DNA of 64,000 nucleotides from the NCBI GenBank assembly GCA_964247055.1, contig OZ176050.1:14446001-14510000 (forward strand). The letters run 5' to 3'. The DNA is from Paragordius varius (lineage: Eukaryota > Nematomorpha). The notes below the pieces were generated by a model, which worked only from the letters and a program-made list of their open reading frames with translations, searched no databases and was not told the DNA's origin. Made by a program: the position numbers and the translations under genes. The stretch's first letter is position 1. Each line of letters opens with the position of its first letter. Below, piece by piece: positions 26,901 through 35,800 of the stretch.

Positions 26901-28081
26901 TGGGGGCTAATATACTCGGGTCTCCTTTAATAAATTTCAAAGGGGAGGACGAAACTGTGGCATTTTTTTGCGACATTGCCCCAGAAGCTAATGTGCCCAG
27001 GCTTTGACTTTGGACATTTTGTAAAGCTGATAGGGGTGATGATTTGTTAGAAGGCGTGAGTAAAATGGCATTTAAATTGCTGTTTGTATCTTTAGTTGTA
27101 ATAGTAGCCTATACAAAAAAAACTTTGTTTCATTAGGGTATTTTGGAAACGCGGGTATATCAATGATGAAGGGAATTTTTTAATTTGGCCTTACTTAATA
27201 AGCATGACAAGTGTACAAAGGATAAAATTGAGAAAAAAAATACTTAAATTACGAAATTAAGGGAAAACATTAATTAACAAAACAAAATTATTATATGATT
27301 ATTGTGTGGAGGCAAAATAAAAATAAATTATCGATTGTTAAAATTTTTCAACATATATAAAGAAGAATCGGTAGATATATATATATATATGTGTATCACA
27401 TTTTTTTCACAAGATATAAAAGACAAATCATGCGATAGTAATAAAAACCAAGCAAGTTTAAAATTCATGATATTCCATTCCAAAAATAACCACAATTTAT
27501 AATATGTTTTATGTTCATTTCGTGCCTCTATTTCCGATTTTAGAATGTGGATGTTAAAATTAAAAATCTACATAATACTACCATAACACTATTTTTAAGT
27601 ATATGGACACCTATTATCAACTTATTTATTGGTTTTTATCTAAATGAAATAATTCTATCAGTCAAAATGTCTGTATGTATGCTTAAAATTCATCAAAATT
27701 AATCTTACATTAGGCGTTCGGTAAGTCGGGCCAAACGAATTTGTGACATGGGCCAAAGGTCTAAGACCCGAATATAATTTAGATGTCGCGGTAGCTAACA
27801 TATCTTTGGTGGGGGTATCGATAGATTGATGATTATTATTGTTATTACCTTGAGTTGAGGTTGTTTTGGTGTTAAAAAGGTTGGGGGGAGGCAAATTTCT
27901 AAAGTATACAAATATATAAGAAATTTAAAATATACAGAAATACGTGATTGATTAAATTTTAATTTGCAGTGAAAAACATGTTGAAACAAGAAATTACACA
28001 CAATATGAAAAAATTAATCAATAAAGAGTATTATGCATATGCTAATTATTAAGTGACTAACCTGTTTGTCGCGGTACTCAT
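10991..28081 (-). CDS. PCK: Phosphoenolpyruvate carboxykinase (GTP), 12 exons
   Basis: Converts oxaloacetate plus GTP to phosphoenolpyruvate plus CO2. Exons on the minus strand: 28,062-28,081; 27,709-27,898; 26,753-27,108; 24,754-24,941; 23,743-23,946; 22,883-22,996; 19,645-19,762; 17,887-18,101; 16,234-16,465; 14,264-14,466; 12,720-12,942; 10,991-11,243. All junctions are GT-AG, phases agree, and the total is 2,316 bases (771 residues plus stop). Visible motifs: FPGCMKG with [22 protein letters not shown] about 348-361, the P-loop PSACGKTN 413-420 with catalytic Cys416, VGDDIAW 436-442, GFFGVAPG 462-469, then GRRPSGG and AAAEHK before HVNWFKK. The enzyme core starts near residue 126; the first ~115 residues are a low-complexity Asn/Ser/Thr extension not in human PCK1 (622 aa). 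An internal Met115 (26,976) would give a normal-length enzyme. I see no clear mitochondrial presequence. Introns carry exon-edge arrays and many MITEs. Confidence 0.96.
11280..12040. mobile_element. Family B MITE, copy 6, split by family A insertions
   Basis: The left arm can be read in pieces (AAAGAAATTAAAATTATA near 11,280 and CACGGACAAAAAACG near 11,460), then resumes at TATAAAGACAAATATTTTT (11,787 on) and ends at TTTTTTTTACTGTA near 12,038. Family A sequence interrupts the arm, which shows the order of insertion: B first, A later. It lies in the last PEPCK intron. Confidence 0.75.
11483..11787. mobile_element. Family A fold-back element inside family B
   Basis: Opens ATACCATTTACAGTTCAG and closes GTAAATGGTATA. 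Near the left arm are decayed 21-base units of the type ACCCTTGAACAATTCAAATT. The core has the family words ATAACTCATTATTAATATG and CAGTTTATTC with TTTTTTCAGTATTATTTTAA. A second stretch of family A left-arm units sits at about 11,295-11,455. Confidence 0.75.
12383..12677. mobile_element. Family B MITE, copy 7
   Basis: Arms TATTATACGGACAAAACG on the left and GGTATCCGTATAATTTCA on the right with the usual core, in the intron between PEPCK exons 11 and 12, ending about 45 bases from the exon 11 donor. Confidence 0.8.
12990..13070. mobile_element. Miniature palindrome in PEPCK intron
   Basis: About 26-base inverted arms: ATTACTACAAGTAATCTTTG followed by TCAAAC at the left, and the exact inverted complement ending in ATTACTTGTAGTAAT at the right, around a 26-base spacer. 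Related words occur near 15,205 and near 53,535, so this is a dispersed family of very small elements. Confidence 0.7.
13229..13264. repeat. AT microsatellite
   Basis: Uninterrupted AT repeat in the intron between PEPCK exons 10 and 11. Confidence 0.95.
13783..13972 (+). mobile_element. tRNA-derived SINE with target-site duplication
   Basis: A tRNA-like head with a good RNA polymerase III B box (GTTCGAACC at 13,825-13,833) preceded by an A-box-like GATGATATAGTAGG. A tRNA-unrelated body and an A-rich tail follow (AAAAAAGGAAAAAAAAGAC). It is flanked by 14-base direct repeats AATCTTTTGTTCTT (13,769-13,782 and 13,973-13,986). The head cannot fold into a complete tRNA cloverleaf that I can find, so it is not called a tRNA gene. 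It interrupts the exon 10 edge array. Confidence 0.65.
14030..14263 (-). repeat. Tandem copies of the PEPCK exon 10 donor edge
   Basis: Downstream of exon 10 in gene orientation, the last ~20 coding bases (encoding about AAAEHK) plus the donor GT recur at 14,152-14,176 and 14,030-14,051 with a period of about 115 bases. Each unit also repeats the intron words CTTTTGTTC and TTTCTTTC. A further decayed unit begins near 13,727. The array is interrupted by the SINE. Confidence 0.8.
14498..15065. mobile_element. Family A fold-back element with expanded minisatellite arm
   Basis: Left arm starts GCCATTTACAGTTCAAATTC and continues as about ten 21-base units (consensus ACCCTTGAACAATTCAAATT plus C), then a second start ATACCATTTACAATTCAA near 14,725. 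The core is in inverted orientation relative to the copy at 32,401. The right arm is short (GGGTAAATTTGAATTGTTC) and ends about 15,060. Because 21 is a multiple of three, the array stays open in several frames on both strands. Confidence 0.85.
15175..15330. mobile_element. Small palindromic element
   Basis: Inverted arms TTGCAAGCAATTATAATTC and GAATTATAATTGCAATAT with inner AGCT, about 150 bases in all. A related word TGCTGAATTATTGC is present near 13,100. Non-coding. Confidence 0.55.
15331..16036. other. Intron sequence, PEPCK intron 9
   Basis: AT-rich intron with a short hairpin pair GCCATTTTCC and GGAAAATGGC near 15,382-15,418. I see no exon or full element. Confidence 0.5.
16037..16233 (-). 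repeat. Tandem copies of the PEPCK exon 9 donor edge
   Basis: The last bases of exon 9 with its donor (gene-strand GAATTCGAG then GT) recur at about 16,150-16,160 and 16,040-16,052, followed by the same intron words (TATCCAGGAATACCTTG type). Units are about 85-110 bases. Only about 10-12 exon bases are carried per unit. Confidence 0.75.
16738..17886 (-). repeat. Array of six copies of the PEPCK exon 8 donor edge
   Basis: Downstream of exon 8 the final ~50 coding bases (encoding [15 protein letters not shown]) with the donor GT recur at 17,666-17,715, 17,519-17,550, 17,338-17,385, 17,146-17,197, 16,961-16,990 and 16,738-16,790. The spacing is 147-223 bases, and the units share intron text (AATCCAAATTTCTTAAAA, CTTTTTCTGTTTTGAACA). 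Copies at 17,666, 17,338, 17,146 and 16,738 are well preserved including the donor; those at 17,519 and 16,961 are decayed. The true exon is the only one continuous with the P-loop codons. Confidence 0.9.
18102..18960 (-). repeat. Array of five copies of the PEPCK exon 8 acceptor edge
   Basis: Upstream of exon 8 in gene orientation, the acceptor ATTTAG and the first ~40 coding bases (encoding [13 protein letters not shown]) recur at 18,215-18,257, 18,377-18,412, 18,550-18,595, 18,736-18,780 and, most decayed, 18,910-18,955. Units of 155-180 bases share the intron words ATAGATAAATAAAG and AACATTTTAATATGAAAAA. Coding similarity in each unit stops at the same place, GGCCGTATAATAAAA on the plus strand. 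Confidence 0.88.
18970..19230. mobile_element. Family A fold-back element, diverged copy
   Basis: Left arm TACCCTTAAACAATTTGAAT, core with AAAATAATTAAGGCCATAAAG (inverted orientation), right arm GGGTAAATTTAAATTGTTC and terminal ATTGTAAATGTATA. Confidence 0.7.
19505..19644 (-). repeat. Duplicate of the PEPCK exon 7 donor edge
   Basis: The last ~50 bases of exon 7 (encoding [12 protein letters not shown]) with the donor GTAATTA recur once at 19,508-19,559, 137 bases beyond the true boundary. The intervening intron text (TTTTTCAAATCGTTAAGTTT) is duplicated with it. Confidence 0.88.
19850..20590. repeat. Tandem array derived from a family B arm
   Basis: About five units of 120-145 bases. Each has ATCTAAATTGGTAACATTG (or ATATTGGTAAATAACATTG), an AAATATATTAATTTTTTTAT stretch and, in the right-hand units, AAGTATGGTTGGTTGTCTTT. 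The last motif matches the inner right arm of family B MITEs, so the array seems to have grown from half of a MITE. It lies in PEPCK intron 6. Confidence 0.75.
20915..21062. mobile_element. Family D palindromic MITE, copy 1
   Basis: Left arm GTATACATTGCTAGAAAG then TTATTAATTTTTGCCAAAT, centre near TTTTTTCACTTTTTAC, right arm with CCAATAATAATTCTCTTTG and GGCAATATATA. The inner pair TATTATTGGCTTATAG and CTATAAGCCAATAATA is seen by comparing with the second copy at 23,293. It abuts the left end of the fold-back element at 21,063. Confidence 0.65.
21063..22549. mobile_element. Large fold-back element with 21-base minisatellite arms
   Basis: Terminus TATACCATTTCCCAGTCT at the left and its inverted form GACTGGGAAATGGTATA at the right. 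The outer arms are arrays of a 21-base unit CCCAGTCAATCGAAACGTTT plus T: about 10-11 units on the left (21,072-21,290) and about 14 on the right (22,260-22,540). Inside, unique inverted sequence continues to about 21,520 and from about 22,050, giving arms of roughly 450-500 bases. The centre holds a hAT-like fragment. No transposase is present. It lies in PEPCK intron 6. Confidence 0.85.
21650..21936. mobile_element. hAT-like fragment in the fold-back centre
   Basis: Ends in GGTTAGACACCCCTG, like the element at 2,868-3,153, and contains GC-rich words GTGCGGCCCAC and GCCGCCCGCGAAGCC. The left limit is uncertain. The 121-codon open frame through it has no recognisable domain. Confidence 0.5.
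22570..22752. mobile_element. Family C MITE, copy 1
   Basis: Palindrome with left arm CAGTTTGCATTTTAATAG, TGCTTATTTCACAC, CTATAGTTGGGTAATTTG and right arm ending AAAATGCATACTGTATA. The CAGT ends next to TA suggest a second Tc1/mariner-like MITE family. Other copies are at 43,712, 50,062 and 50,975. Confidence 0.8.
23293..23485. mobile_element. Family D palindromic MITE, copy 2
   Basis: Left arm TATATTGTTGGAAAGTTATT with TTTTTGCCAAATG, right arm CATTTGGCAACAATTAATAA and CTTTCTAGCAATATATA. The inner arms carry TTATTATTGGCTAATAATGG and ACTATAAGCCAATAATACTG. About 190 bases, non-coding, in PEPCK intron 5. Confidence 0.75.
24030..24155. repeat. Short inverted repeat (CGCAACATTTTTT)
   Basis: Two direct copies of ACGCAACATTTTTT on the left face inverted copies AAAAAATGTTGCGTTTGC and TGTGTTGCGAATGC on the right. 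It lies close to exon 5 of PEPCK but outside it. It may be a small mobile element. Confidence 0.55.
24486..24720. mobile_element. Palindromic element next to PEPCK exon 4
   Basis: Arms of about 95 bases: TGTATCCTTTATTTTATCAA at the left and TTGATAAAATAAAGGATACA at the right, with AAAGAATGGAAAAAAACAAG pairing with CTTGTTTTTTTACCATTCTT. Its right end lies 34 bases from the exon 4 donor, so it forms part of the intron immediately downstream of that exon. Confidence 0.75.
25055..25362. mobile_element. Family B MITE, copy 8
   Basis: Left GGGATAAAACGTAAATATA, right TACGTTTTATCCGTATAA with TTTCAATTTTTACTG, and the usual core words TTACGATTGTAAAATAT and AAAAAGTAGGCTTG. In PEPCK intron 3. Confidence 0.8.
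26075..26320. mobile_element. Family A fold-back element
   Basis: Opens ACCATTTACAGTTCAAAT, core ATTATTTTTTAGGTATTATT, closes TTTAAATTGTAAAAGGTAT. It is a short copy with few minisatellite units, in PEPCK intron 3. Confidence 0.75.
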
Positions 28082-28644
28082 GATTAAATTGAATGGCACA
28101 AAAAATTTTTGAATTTAAATTACAGAGAAAATTATTGGAAGTAGAAAAAAATTGCGAATTATATTGAAGTTTCGTTTTCGATTTTCAGATAAAGTAAATA
28201 AAATTGTATTTGGCAAGCGACGTGTTATTACATCATATCGTGTTTATATCAAAGGCAAAAAATTTATATTGAATGATATAAACACACACCCCTATTATTT
28301 TTTTTAAGGGAGAATAATAAAAAATCAACAAAAGTCAATACTACCACATACAAAGAGGGTGAAAGTAAACGAGGCTATTTAAACAATTTGGGCCAAATAT
28401 TTATTGAACATATTTATAAAGGTTTGTTTTTTTGAAATGAAACAAAAAATCAAACGCTTAAAGAGTAAAATTAGACAAAAAAATAGAAAAATTAATATTT
28501 TACCGGTAGATCTATCTGAATACCATAGAATTTAGCTGATATTGATTTTGAGTAACGTGAAAATAATTTTTATATATCATATGTTATAATCTACGTATGA
28601 AATATTTATGTAACGACGCCGTGTTTTTCATAAGGTATGTGTGA
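28082..28644. promoter_or_regulatory. Divergent intergenic interval, PEPCK and PTPS
   Basis: PEPCK starts leftwards at 28,081 and PTPS rightwards at 28,645, so about 560 bases must hold both promoters and 5' UTRs. It is less repeat-laden than the surrounding introns. I see no convincing TATA box that stands out from the AT-rich background, and I do not assign individual sites. Confidence 0.45.
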
Positions 28645-29094
28645 ATGTCCCAAGGCCACTCCGAATACATTATTGATTCGAATCCACTCATTTATTTAAC
28701 CAGAAAGGAATCTTTCAGTTCTGCCCATAAATTATTTGATCCCAATTTGTCTGCGGATGAAAATTGCGATATATATTCGAAATGTGTCGAGACTCATGGA
28801 CATAATTATATCGTTGAAGTTACTGTCAGGGGGCCCCTTTTACCAAATAAACATGGTATGCTGATAGATCTTCAATTACTTAAACATTTAATCCATAAAC
28901 ATATTATATCCTTGTTTGATCACAAATATATTGATAACACCCTACTGAACAACAAAGTAAGTACTATGGAAAATATTGTGGTTTATATGTGGAAACAACT
29001 GGCTGATAAATTTGAATATCCCATTCAACTCCATAAAATTACATTGCATGAAACACCAAATCACTATGTCGAATATTTTGGAGAAAAAATCTAA
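28645..29094 (+). CDS. PTS: 6-pyruvoyl-tetrahydropterin synthase, intronless
   Basis: Converts 7,8-dihydroneopterin triphosphate to 6-pyruvoyl-tetrahydropterin in tetrahydrobiopterin synthesis. The 149-residue product has the normal family length. The zinc ligands His28 (FSSAHKL) and His51/His53 (THGHNY), the catalytic Cys47, the Asp-His pair in LFDHKYID and the substrate-binding Glu in LHETPN are all present. The start is the ATG before SQGHSEY, the first ATG in frame. No intron is needed, although many animal PTPS genes are split. It is followed after only 34-43 bases by ALKBH4 in the same orientation, with no obvious polyadenylation signal between them. Confidence 0.95.
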   Translation: MSQGHSEYIIDSNPLIYLTRKESFSSAHKLFDPNLSADENCDIYSKCVETHGHNYIVEVTVRGPLLPNKHGMLIDLQLLKHLIHKHIISLFDHKYIDNTLLNNKVSTMENIVVYMWKQLADKFEYPIQLHKITLHETPNHYVEYFGEKI

Positions 29095-29128
29095 GCACCT
29101 AATACTGCATAATATAAATCATTTGTTT

Positions 29129-30097
29129 ATGAAAAAAATGACGGATTGTTCTTGCAAAGGCATTCGTAAATGTAAAATATGTTCACCCGATTTTTTCGCC
29201 AACTATTCAAATTATGGCCATAAGCCCGATACTGTCAAATATTTCTATTTTTGCGTGGAATGTGGGAATAAAGCATGGGAAGAAAGGAGTATTACATCAT
29301 TAAACGATTTATTTTACTGTCCATATCATTCAAACACGGCTAAAAAACTGCAACCTTATTTAGTAGATCCAGAGTCAATCGAAATATCAGAAATCAATTT
29401 ATTCCCAAATTTCATAAGTATGGAGGAAGAAAAAATATTGGTTGATGCTATCGATTCATGTCCTTGGGCAGGATCTCAATCTGGACGCCGGAAACAAGAT
29501 TTTGGCCCACTGATAAATTTTAAGAAACGAAAAATTCGTTGGACTTTTCCACAAAACGATTCATATAATGAGTGCGTACAAAAAACACTTGAACGATTTC
29601 CAGCTTACCAATTGGTTACTGACATATTAGCTAAAATTCCCTTGCTTAAAAAGTTTACTGTACAATATTCATCTGATGATATGGGTGCTTCCAACCCTAC
29701 AATATTTCCTTACCCATTTTTCCCGGTTGAATTATGTAATCTGGAGTATATGCCTGCACGAGCTTCCCATATAGAACCTCATTTAGATGATGTTTGGGCT
29801 TGGGGTCCACGCCTCATTACATTTAATCTCTTATCCCCTACGGTTCTTAGTTTAAGTAGCGTTCAGCAAAACCCTAAAATTGGTGTTAAAGACTCAAAAG
29901 TCATTTTAATCCCTGTGCCAGCCAGATCCGTTTTGATTCTATCCCATGAGGCCAGGTATAAATGGCTGCATGGGATTGAACCAAAACATATATGCGATCG
30001 GCGAATAGCGATAACGTTGAGAGAGTTTACACTTGAGCTTTTAAAAACTTTTGAATTTGTCAATTTGAACAATGGTAAATGGGGTCAAGTCATATAA
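29129..30097 (+). CDS. ALKBH4: ALKBH4-type Fe(II)/2-oxoglutarate dioxygenase, intronless
   Basis: ALKBH4 is an AlkB-family demethylase; known members act on methylated actin lysine and have other reported substrates. Translation may begin at 29,129 (MKKMTDCS) or at 29,138 (MTDCS, 319 residues); the second matches the family start, where a Cys-rich CxCKGIRxCxxC motif follows at once. Numbering from 29,138: N-terminal cysteines 4, 6, 12, 15, 39, 42 and 61; metal ligands His215-x-Asp217 (EPHLDD) and His278 (WLHGI); 2-oxoglutarate-binding Arg about 288-289 (CDRRIAITLR). Length is close to human ALKBH4 (302). The open frame extends upstream in frame into PTPS, but that part is antisense to nothing conserved and is not coding. 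An AATAAA occurs at about 30,327. Confidence 0.94.
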   Translation: MKKMTDCSCKGIRKCKICSPDFFANYSNYGHKPDTVKYFYFCVECGNKAWEERSITSLNDLFYCPYHSNTAKKLQPYLVDPESIEISEINLFPNFISMEEEKILVDAIDSCPWAGSQSGRRKQDFGPLINFKKRKIRWTFPQNDSYNECVQKTLERFPAYQLVTDILAKIPLLKKFTVQYSSDDMGASNPTIFPYPFFPVELCNLEYMPARASHIEPHLDDVWAWGPRLITFNLLSPTVLSLSSVQQNPKIGVKDSKVILIPVPARSVLILSHEARYKWLHGIEPKHICDRRIAITLREFTLELLKTFEFVNLNNGKWGQVI

Positions 30098-32400
30098 TTG
30101 ATGATAGAGCATATACTGAATATTATAAACAATTATTAATATTATGGTTAAAAGGCTTTATATAAAATTTTTAATGTATATATTTTTACTTTACCTATGT
30201 AATATTAGCTATGTACATTTTTACCCATATTTATATATTCCTTTGTATACACCAATGCCTTTAAATGCACCACACGCTCATCAATTACAGTCAGTCGCCA
30301 TAAATTGTATTTTATATTAGATATTTAAATAAATTTTAATGGGAAAAGTTGTAGAGAGTTTAATTAAAATTGGTTAATTGCTAAATATTGAGGTTAGAAA
30401 AAAATTTAACCACTTTAACGGTCAAATTTATCACACATCATGATTTGTCTGACCATTTTAAGATCTGGAGAATAGTATCAATATTTTTCGCCGTTAATGC
30501 AAGGCTAGAAATATATCATATCTATGCCGTGACTAAAGAAGGTGATAGCCATGCTATGCTGTGTTTTTAATGCCAATCCACATTATAAATTTAATAGCTA
30601 AGGTTAAAAGGTATTACTAATTTAATACATTTAAATTCATTTATATCCGATGGATGTTATTAAATATTTTCATCATGTATATCTATTATACAATCGTACG
30701 TTTTTAATCGATAATGACCGTTTATTTCCTTCTGAAATTAAGAGATAACAAAAGATGAGATTATATATATTGTTTATTTTGGCAATATTTTATAAGGGTA
30801 AAAACTTTACCAATCTATTATTAAAAAACACTTCGCTTGCTCTTGATACCAATTAAATCAAAAATTTTCATAGGTTAAAAAGTGGTAATTTGTTATGAAG
30901 GTTGTACCTTAAAATAGATTTGATATTAAGAAAAAACCAGTCTGGCTGCTCAGAAATGCAGCCATAACAAATCGAATTTATATATACAAATTTAAATAAA
31001 CAGTTTTAACAAATTAATAAGATTATTCGATGGCAAGAAATGATATTCATTAATATAATATAATCAAACTCACGCGTGCCCATTAAGGATAACAATTAGA
31101 TCGACACTGAGGCACCGTGTTTTACATACTTTATATATGGTAATTACTGTATATTAATTTTTGATAAGGGAATCAATTTCAATTTTTCCATTAATATCTT
31201 TATTTATTTATTATCATGTGCTAGACAAATGTTTAAAATTTGACTGTTTATATTTACAAGTGGTCATAAACACCGTCAAAAAGGCATACAAAATTGTATT
31301 TTTAATCGATTAAACCTTGCTTTTATAACTTAAAACGAGTGCAATTGAAATCTTAATTTAGGTGGTAAATCACAACTGATCATATAATTGGGCAAACAAA
31401 CAAGTTAGCCCAAATGTTGTACCAATTTAGTAGAAAGATTCTATAAAAATAAAAATACTAGCTTTTATTTTGTCCGATCAAATTAAAAATAATACGTTAT
31501 TTACAAACCATGAAATAACATTGCTTATAAACCGATTTGCTTTTGTGTAGACATTGTAAACAATGAACTAAAAACTTAAAAATAGCGGGTACGGACGCAG
31601 TCCTGTCGGGTATAATTAATATATATTCCTATTCATATTTTTCCAAAAATTAATGTAAATTTGGTGCCATGATATGAAATTAACAAATTCCAAAGGCCAA
31701 AGCCTGAGAAGCGCTTGCTTCGAATGATTAGCCTTTAAATAAACTTTTAAATCCGCTCTAAACGTGAATCTTTTTATTGTAAACGACTGGATTGCCAAAA
31801 TTAATAGATTTCTCTGGATATACATTGATCCAAGCATTGTTAATATTTTAATAATTTTGTTTTGTAATGTAATTGGTGGCGTAATTAAGCTTAAGTATGA
31901 ATTTATACTATCTGATTAAACATTCTTATAAACGTTTTAAAACAGAGGTACCCAACTTAAAATTTTCAACAAACCTGCGAATAGAGACATAAGATCTAAA
32001 CTAATAAATAATTAAGGATTAAATTTTAATCCTTTAATGAACAATCAATGGCGGAGAAGATATAATTTTTCTGAGCAAATTAAAACATGAAAATTTAACA
32101 AACATTTTCTATTTGAAAGGTATTTTTAATATAAAATTTTACCAAGATTTTTTTTATTATATATTTGGAATTTATCTGGTATATTAAAAATTTTTCGCGG
32201 GTAGCTAAGAATAATGTTCTGGAAGCCCGCGTGTTGGACCATCTAATTATAACTATAGTAAAAAATATCATATAATATTTATTGATTTGATAAATTATAT
32301 TGTGTGCATGATTTGTCAAAATGTTTTGGACAATTTAATACTATCCAATGATTTATTCAGTATATATTATATCAGTTACAATGATTTTATCAGTATATAT
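30098..32400. other. Intergenic between ALKBH4 and the CXC-like gene
   Basis: The two genes converge here. AT-rich, without a recognisable exon. Open frames at 30,388-30,570, 31,616-31,837 and 32,095-32,319 show no family motif. No clear mobile element is seen except the family A copy at the right end. Confidence 0.5.
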
Positions 32401-32657
32401 ACCATTTACATTTCAAACTTACCCTCGAACAATTCAAATTTACCCTTGAACAATTCAAATTCTTAAACACTTTGAATTCACCCTAAAAATATATAAATTA
32501 GGGAATATAATCATTATGGCATAGTTTATTATTTTTTCAGTATTATATTAATTTCAAACGTTATTTTATTTTATAAAAATATAGGTATTAAAAAACACAT
32601 AATTTATTTTAGGGTGAATTTGAAATGGTAAAGGGTGAATTTGAACTGTAAATGGTA
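32401..32657. mobile_element. Family A fold-back element, typical copy
   Basis: Opens ACCATTTACATTTCAAACTT, has two to three 21-base units, the core CATAGTTTATTATTTTTTCA with GTATTATATTAATTTCAAA, then AACACATAATTTATTTTAGG and closes TTGAACTGTAAATGGT. A good reference for the family at about 257 bases. Confidence 0.85.
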
Positions 32658-32809
32658 TATTATATCAGTTACATTGAATTTGCGTAAGCATATATTACAT
32701 ATCTAAAATTAGACATTTGAGATTTTAGTAAATTGCACTCTTATAAATTATTATCGAATGGTTCACGAGATTCATTAGGAAACATATCAAAAATAAAATG
32801 TCATTATTT

Positions 32810-35800
32810 TTAGGAATTCATCCCTGAGGGATAACAATTAACACATGGTTGAGGAGGCTGGCCAGCTAAATAGCATCTGTTACATTTCTAATATAAATAA
32901 AAGATTCGAATTTATAACTTTTAAAATTAACAAAAAAACTTAAATAGGTTTAGACACATATTTTTTTGAAAAACACATGTTAAAATATATTATTTATAAT
33001 AATTAATAATTTTGTAACAATGTTTTTCAAGGTTTTATCCAAATATGATGGGTTTTATAACCAATTTCAATTTGCTTAAAACAACAACAAAGTTTCTTAC
33101 GTAACAATGTTGATAAAAACTGTTTGTACACCGTTTGCAAACCGTACAATGATTTCTGGGATTCATATCTTCATCAAAAATGACGCCTAAGCACCAAGAA
33201 TACCTATATTTTAACAAAAATACATCTTGTCTTTAGATTCTCAAAAAAATTTTTTAACGGTTAATAAAAATCATGCAAGCACAAATATTTATGTTTTAAA
33301 AAAAATGACACCTGAAAGTAATCAAGCAAGACGGGTTAGGACATGCAATTAAACCTGGAATACAGTTTTTAAGTTGTGTGACAAAATTACAGCATGACAA
33401 TTTGACGGGCATATTCAGATGGGCTTTTAAATCTTTTATCTAATGGTCATAAATAAATTTTTAATGATGGCGTACTTTTTTACAGCAAAAAAGCTGAAAG
33501 ATATATATACATGCATTGTAAAAGATAAGCATGTATATAGTGTAGAAATTAAAATTATACAGGTAAAATGTAAAATCTAAGACAAGGAAGTCCAACACAA
33601 ATGACTTTGCGCGTTGGGTTATATTAATTTTTTTGCGTTTTTTTTTATTTACAGGTCAATTTCGAATGGTATATTTTGTAAATAATGGTAAATTTGGATA
33701 GATATCATCCACAATTTTTATTTTCTCAATTTTTAGAGTACTTTTGCGCACCAAACAAAGCATGTCGGACATCCCTGTGATCTTGAAGCAAAAATTTTGA
33801 AAAGGCAACCACACTTTTCATAACTAATATTTCATCTTAATTTAGTGTCTTTAGACCATTTATATAATTTTACATAATACTAATTTACATTTCTTTCCCT
33901 ATTTAGCATATCCCATAAGATATATTTAAAGACACACCAAACGTTTAATTAAATATGGTGGTGATTTTCAAAAAATATAATACATTTGTCTTTTAGTTTT
34001 TTACCTTTTGTCTGTCTATAATTTCAATTTTTATATCGTATACTTGATAAATATTGTGCATAAGACAAATATCTGTTTTGGCAGCTCGACACTTTTCAGT
34101 CAACGTAGAGTATTTGGGGGCGGAGTTAATGTATTTAGCCGTCGTATGTTGTTGTTCTATGGCTTCAAACATTTCTGATTGGGGAAACTCCACCTCCTAA
34201 ATATATTTAAGCAAAAATTTATTAAAACTTAAAAATTATAATTGACTCCGAATTCTAACTGTGATCTGCACTATGAGTATCGTCGTATTATTACGATTGC
34301 GCCCATGCTTTTTTTATTTTAACACAATTTATTTTAAAATGTATTTCCTTACTGTTTAAACATAAAATTTAAGTCAAGGGTAAAAAGTAGGTAAGATAGT
34401 AAATTACATCGTTGATTGGATTCGTTAACGCAGATCCAAATTCAAAGGAGTCTTCAAACGGGGCCATAGGGGAACATGGGCTATCCAGTAAACTGTTTAG
34501 GATTCCGGTATTCATGTGAGAGTTCTGAGACGAATGTCTTAATAATTTATCACAATTATTCGCACTTATTAAACTATTATTATTTTTATTCGATATTGTG
34601 GGATTAGGTTGGATAGTCAACTTATTTTTTGTGCCTTCTGACCCCAAACATATGACTTGAGAGGATGTCATTTCCTTCTGCAGTTCATTGAGGGGATTAT
34701 GACAATCTATGCAATAGCAATACCGATCCTTGGAATCATCACTTGGCTGATCGGAATCACTAAAAATATAAAATTTGTTCAAATCAAACTATAAGTGTAT
34801 ATTTAAACGGTTAAAAAATGTTTAAGTGTTTTTTCCATTTTTTTACGTCCATTTATTAATAACCTAGTATAGGGGTAATGATTTATAAACAACTATATAA
34901 TCCAAAATCTTCATTTTATTTTTACTAAAGTGAGAAAAAAGTTATTTCCACTCTCACCTTTGAAACCAGGCATCATTGGCATCAACATTCAAGGAATCGT
35001 TTATTCCTTCGTTGGGCAAATTACCATTTTCAGTGGGGGGCAATCGACAAGCATTCCCAAGCTTAATGCAGACACACCGTAAAGTTTTACAACCGCTCGT
35101 GCATTTGCAATGATCTTTTGTGAAACGATATGCCACGGCCTCTAATCGTTTCCGTTTAGCACTCAAAAACTCTTCAAAACTCGGTGTGCCATTGTTAGTG
35201 TTTATGGGATTATTATTAGGGGTAGTGATTTTAGTTTTCTTATCTTTTAACAACTGATTAGGGACAACATTTTTCGGCATATTACAGTTTTTATTGGCCT
35301 GTGTTTCCATATTTTCTTGATGAATAATTAAGGATGCCTTTGACGAGTCATAATCGTAAACTTCGGAGGCCGCAAACTCGTTCGATGTCTCATAGATGTG
35401 ACAATTATTTATTAGGCTTGTTGTTACATAGTTATTATAAACATTTTGATTTGTTTCAAAAAGATTGGCATCATTGATATAATTTGCAGTTTGTGTGTAA
35501 TTATTTAGCCCGTGATAAGCTTCAACATTGTTTTCATACAGATTGTAATTTATTTCAGTTCTCCCATCCTCACAGTTATAGTTTTCATATTCTGTGTATG
35601 AGATTGAGGGTGGATTTAAACTATGCATCTAATAAAAAATATTCAGCGTTTTTATTTATAAATCATATTTAAAATCTAAGTTCTCATTACAAAACTATAT
35701 GTTTTTCAATATTGCGCTATAAATTTTATTTAACACGCTTTAACTTTATGCTTTCAGATAGAGCAATCGCATGTTTTTAAGATAAAATGAACTAAGCAGC

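Noticed and set aside
28976-29137. N-terminal extension of the ALKBH4 frame into PTPS
   Set aside because: It overlaps PTPS coding sequence in another frame and shows no ALKBH4 similarity; the family start is at 29,129 or 29,138.
31616-31837. 73-codon open frame in the ALKBH4/CXC-like gene interval
   Set aside because: No family similarity, no splice partner, composition like the background.
33993-34043. Extension of exon 10 of the CXC-like gene to 33,993
   Set aside because: It runs into the right arm of a family B MITE; a donor GTATAC at 34,043 and a phase-matched next exon give a better model.
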